Origin: Myxococcales bacterium
GTDB lineage: Bacteria; Myxococcota_A; Polyangia; Haliangiales; Haliangiaceae
DNA length: 64,000 nucleotides
Direction of reading: 5' to 3'
Assembly: GCA_016720595.1 (NCBI GenBank)
Contig: JADKKI010000023.1
Location: 139,519 to 203,518, forward strand
The notes under the pieces are model-generated. The model had not been told where the DNA came from. It saw only the letters and a program-made list of their open reading frames with translations, and did not search any database. Each line of letters begins with the position of its first letter. The first letter of the stretch is position 1. A program made the translations under genes and the position numbers. Below, piece after piece: positions 59,822 through 64,000 of this stretch.

Positions 59822-60270
59822 CGTTGCATCCTACCCGTGATCGCGCCTCGTTTCGGAAGTGATCGCGCCACGCGCCAACGCCGGTCGTTTGTGCAACGAG
59901 CTGTTGCACAATTGGGCCGCAGCCGCTGCAACATTCGCTCGGTCGTCACCGGATCTCGACGGTGACGGAGAACTACGAGTGCCACGTCGAGGAGTTCGCG
60001 CTCGCGCAGCTCACGACGCGGTCGAGGTTGCTACGGCGGCCAAGCCGGCTTCGTCGTCATCCTCCGCCGTCAGGTGCGCCCATGACGGGTTTCGCAGCGT
60101 GCACGTCCTCGCGGTCCCGAGCTGCGCGCCGACGACGAAGCCGCGCTCGGCGCTGCAGCTCGCCCGCGAGACGATCGCCGCACGGAACCTCACTTCGCGC
60201 ATGTAGTCGACGATCCGCTCGCGCGGAGACGTCGTCCATGGCTGGCCTGGAACCAGCATAGGCTACGGCA
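59822..60270. other. Intergenic region upstream of kynA
   Basis: It holds hairpin 7 near its left end and a coding-like but unidentified stretch around 59960-60200 with no credible start. No promoter motif was recognised. Confidence 0.4.
59889..59911. repeat. Hairpin 7
   Basis: TTGTGCAAC-GAGCT-GTTGCACAA followed by TTGGG; 9-bp perfect arms. It lies upstream of the metallopeptidase gene's start. Confidence 0.75.
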
Positions 60271-61125
60271 ATGAGCGAGAATCGTCGCGAGCTTGAGACC
60301 GGCATCCACGTCGAGCTCCACAAGGGCGGGACGTACGGCGACTACCTGCACCTGGACGAGCTGCTCGCGGCGCAGCGACCGGTAACCACCGTGCACGACG
60401 AGATGCTGTTCATCATCCAGCACCACACCAGCGAGCTGTGGATCAAGCTCCTCCTACACGAGCTCGACTGCGCGGCGACGCTGGTGCGCGCAGACCGGCT
60501 CGGGGAGTCATTCAAGATCTTCGCGCGCGTCGCGCACGTCCAGCGGATGCTGTTCGAGCAGTGGGCGGTGCTCGAGACGATGACCCCCAGCGAGTACGCG
60601 CAGTTTCGCGACGCGCTCGGCAAGGCGAGCGGCTTCCAGAGCTACCAGTACCGCGCGCTCGAGTTCATCCTCGGGAACAAGGACGCGAACGCGCTCAAGC
60701 CGCACCGGCACGACCCGCGCATCCACGCCGAGCTCGCGGCCCGGCTCGCGGCGCCGTCGCTCTACGACGAGTTCCTGGGCTGGCTCGCTCGTCATGGCCA
60801 CGCGGTCCCGGCCGACCGCCTCGCGCGGGACTTCACCCAGCCCTACGAGTCGAGCGCCGGCGTGCTCGACGTGGTTCGCGCGATCTACGCCGACCCGGCG
60901 CGCCACTACGACGCCTACGACATGTGCGAGAAGCTCGTCGATGTCGAGGAGCGCTTTCAGCTCTGGCGCTTCCGCCACATGACCGCCGTCAAGCGCATCA
61001 TCGGCTTCGCGGCGGGCACCGGCGGCAGCTCCGGGGTTGGCTTCTTGAAGAAGGCACTCGACCTGACGTTCTTTCCCGAGCTGTGGGAGGTCCGGACCCT
61101 GATCGCGTCGCCGGGGAAGTCTTGA
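60271..61125 (+). CDS. kynA: Tryptophan 2,3-dioxygenase
   Basis: 284 residues. A haem enzyme opening the indole ring of L-Trp to N-formylkynurenine, the first step of the kynurenine pathway. Landmarks are 'TYGDYLHLDELLAAQRPVTT', 'HDEMLFIIQHHTSELWIKLL', 'GFQSYQYRALEFILGNKD', 'RFRHMTAVKRIIGFAAGTGG' (haem His region) and 'FFPELWEVRTLI'. Full length. The downstream DUF3565-DUF1971 gene starts 2 bases after its stop, so they are likely co-transcribed. Confidence 0.97.
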   Translation: MSENRRELETGIHVELHKGGTYGDYLHLDELLAAQRPVTTVHDEMLFIIQHHTSELWIKLLLHELDCAATLVRADRLGESFKIFARVAHVQRMLFEQWAVLETMTPSEYAQFRDALGKASGFQSYQYRALEFILGNKDANALKPHRHDPRIHAELAARLAAPSLYDEFLGWLARHGHAVPADRLARDFTQPYESSAGVLDVVRAIYADPARHYDAYDMCEKLVDVEERFQLWRFRHMTAVKRIIGFAAGTGGSSGVGFLKKALDLTFFPELWEVRTLIASPGKS

Positions 61126-61127
61126 CC

Positions 61128-61601
61128 GTGCTGCGCGCGATCGACGGATTTCATCAGGACGAGGTCGGCGACTGGGTCGCCGAGCTGCGGTGTGGCCACG
61201 GCCAGCACGTTCGCCACCGTCCTCCGTTCTGGGTGCGCGAGTGGGTTCTGACGCCCGAGGGTCGCGCCGGGAAAGTCGGGGTCGAGCTGCCGTGCATCCT
61301 CTGCGATCGCTTCGAGCTCCCTGCGGGCCACGTGCCCTACAAGCGCACGCGTGACTTCGATCAGCTCTCGATCCCCGACGGCCTCAGAAAGGATCATTCG
61401 ACGAAGCCCGGTGTCTGGGGCGTGATCCACGTGCTCGCCGGTCGGTTGCGCTACATCGTCGAACCGCCGCTGGCCTGCGAGCGACTCCTCGAGCCAGGGG
61501 TGCCGGGTATCGTCGTGCCCGAGGTCCTTCATCGCGTCGTACCGGAGGGCGAGGTGCGGTTCTTCGTCGAATTTTATCGCGCGAGTACCGAGCCGGCCTG
61601 A
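61128..61601 (+). CDS. DUF3565-DUF1971 (TehB-like N-terminal) fusion protein
   Basis: 157 residues from GTG 61128; a TTG at 61122 overlapping the kynA stop is an alternative start. Residues 1-65 match DUF3565 ('AIDGFHQDEVGDWVAELRCG', 'HGQHVRHRPPFWVREWV', 'PCILCDRFELP', with paired Cys/His suggesting metal binding). Residues 70-155 match DUF1971, the cupin-like module found in tellurite-resistance TehB relatives ('YKRTRDFDQLSIPDGLRKDH', 'STKPGVWGVIHVLAGRLRYI'). Function unproven. Confidence 0.82.
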   Translation: MLRAIDGFHQDEVGDWVAELRCGHGQHVRHRPPFWVREWVLTPEGRAGKVGVELPCILCDRFELPAGHVPYKRTRDFDQLSIPDGLRKDHSTKPGVWGVIHVLAGRLRYIVEPPLACERLLEPGVPGIVVPEVLHRVVPEGEVRFFVEFYRASTEPA

Positions 61602-61642
61602 GGCGTCAGGTTGCGAGTGGCCAGCAGCGGTGACACGACCTG

Positions 61643-62494
61643 TCAGTGTGCGTGGTGCGCGGCCATCGCAGCGCGGAAGGAATCCTCGAGTTCGTTGTCT
61701 CGCGCCGAGCGGCGCAGGGTCGTGATCGCGCACAGCGCGGCGACGACCGAGCTCGCCAGGAATGCGATCCCGATTGCGCGCAAGCGCGTCGCGCGCGGAC
61801 GCCAGATGAGCACGATCACCGCGGCGATCGCTAGCGGAGTCGCGAACGATGCCAAGGGGAACGCCGTGCTCCACACGACGAGAGTCCCGCAGAGCAGGAC
61901 CACTGCAAGTCCGGACGGGGCGCCGGCGAAGGCGCTCGCCCGTCGGTGATGCGCGAGCACGTGGTGCACGACGATCACCGTCGCCGCGTACGCCAGCGAC
62001 CATGCGGACCAGATCACCAGCGCATCGCGGAGGCTCATACCCCCGGCCACCGCCACGGGGGAGCCCGCTCCGGCGAGCGCGATCGCGGCGATGCTCTCAC
62101 CGAGTACGGTCTGAACGTTCCCGCGACGCGACGCGACGATCACGAAGGCACCCAGCGGCGCCAGCGGCAACGCGAGCCAGGCGGCGGGCGCGGGTGCGAG
62201 CGCGAGGCCGGTCCCGCCCGCGGTTACCGCGAGCGCGGCGAACAGTGCGAGGCGTGTCCGCGCTCGCGCCCCGGCGGCTTCTCGCATGCGCGGCCCACGT
62301 CCTCCAAGTACGACCCTGAGCGGCTCGCTCGCGAGAAATGCGAATCCGGCACCGATCGCGATCGCGACGGCTGCCAAGCTGAGATTGGTTGCGAGCAGCG
62401 ACGTGACGAGCGGAACCGCCAACTGGATGTAGGCACCATGCTCTCGAGGCCACAGCGATCGTACGCGAGACGGACGTGCGGACATCACCACCAT
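61643..62494 (-). CDS. YwiC-like integral membrane protein
   Basis: 283 residues from ATG 62494. 'SLWPREHGAYIQLAVPLVTS' at the N-terminus is the YwiC-family signature, followed by about eight to nine hydrophobic segments. It is an inner-membrane protein of unknown transport or assembly role; YwiC genes often neighbour anaerobic-respiration genes. It lies 31 bases downstream of the norR-like gene on the same strand, so they probably form an operon. The C-terminus is His-rich ('AAMAAHHAH'). Confidence 0.75.
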   Translation of the reverse strand: MVVMSARPSRVRSLWPREHGAYIQLAVPLVTSLLATNLSLAAVAIAIGAGFAFLASEPLRVVLGGRGPRMREAAGARARTRLALFAALAVTAGGTGLALAPAPAAWLALPLAPLGAFVIVASRRGNVQTVLGESIAAIALAGAGSPVAVAGGMSLRDALVIWSAWSLAYAATVIVVHHVLAHHRRASAFAGAPSGLAVVLLCGTLVVWSTAFPLASFATPLAIAAVIVLIWRPRATRLRAIGIAFLASSVVAALCAITTLRRSARDNELEDSFRAAMAAHHAH

Positions 62495-62525
62495 CCCATT
62501 AGGCAAGGCGCGTGCCTGGGGTCGG

Positions 62526-64000
<1,475 letters not shown>

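Noticed and set aside
57404..59911. CRISPR array or tandem repeats around the DUF1016 gene
   Set aside because: The units are not identical direct repeats, spacing is irregular, and there are no spacers or cas genes.

Overview
The window is about 64 kb of very GC-rich bacterial DNA, with strong G/C bias at third codon positions. It most resembles a myxobacterium-like member of the Myxococcota (Polyangia/Haliangium-type). The supporting signs are eukaryote-like Ser/Thr kinases, one with an N-terminal zinc-finger segment and divergent from a sigma factor; an MXAN_0977-type di-heme enzyme with its four-Cys partner; many secreted lipoproteins of unknown function; an RsbW-like ATPase with a STAS-like protein; and a sigma-54 activator. 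I saw no rRNA, tRNA or CRISPR array. Taxonomy is inferred from gene content only.

Layout. 0-13 kb: mostly intact housekeeping and regulatory genes: a beta-barrel fragment, an anti-sigma-type ATPase/STAS pair, single-chain glycine decarboxylase GcvP, a membrane-anchored kinase, a small double-glycine-leader lysozyme-like protein, a frameshifted cyclopropane-synthase-type methyltransferase, a TerB-like protein, cytochrome c, an M48 peptidase and a RibD-type reductase. 13-22 kb: envelope and lipoprotein genes, including an ice-binding-like protein, mixed with gene scraps (NorB-like piece, CIA30-like tail, a penicillin-acylase head fused to a Gly-rich tail) and a suspicious poly-G tract. 22.3-25.1 kb: a 2.8-kb insertion element whose identical 15-bp inverted ends enclose a large TnpB-like RuvC protein and a divergently transcribed IS5-type DDE transposase. 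The stop codons of both genes lie inside the inverted repeats. 26-45 kb: a repeat-rich zone. A segment carrying three genes occurs twice, decayed at 29.0-32.4 kb and intact at 40.7-44.8 kb. MITE-like repeats sit near its edges and inside one copy. Between the copies lie a divergent kinase/sigma-factor pair, a secreted InlB-repeat-like protein and a large M19-dipeptidase-like protein.

45-55 kb: redox and metal functions: thioredoxin, a DUF2202 lipoprotein, a sulfide:quinone-oxidoreductase-like flavoprotein with a 48-residue companion, a CcmH-like protein overlapping MbnH-like and MbnP-like genes, a Cys-rich exported protein, and a catalase-peroxidase with a lipoprotein signal. 56-60 kb: an accessory island with a helix-turn-helix protein, a DUF1016/YhcG-type PD-(D/E)XK nuclease and an HExxH metallopeptidase. 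Short hairpins of differing sequence but similar shape punctuate its gene junctions. 60-64 kb: tryptophan 2,3-dioxygenase, a DUF3565-DUF1971 protein, a YwiC-like membrane protein and a NorR-like activator running off the window.

The strongest candidates for something undescribed are the TnpB plus DDE element with stop-codon-supplying ends, the covarying hairpin family around the DUF1016 locus, and the leader-peptide lysozyme. Several oddities (poly-G tract, acylase chimera, heavily indel-laden duplicate) could be assembly or sequencing artefacts and are marked as such.
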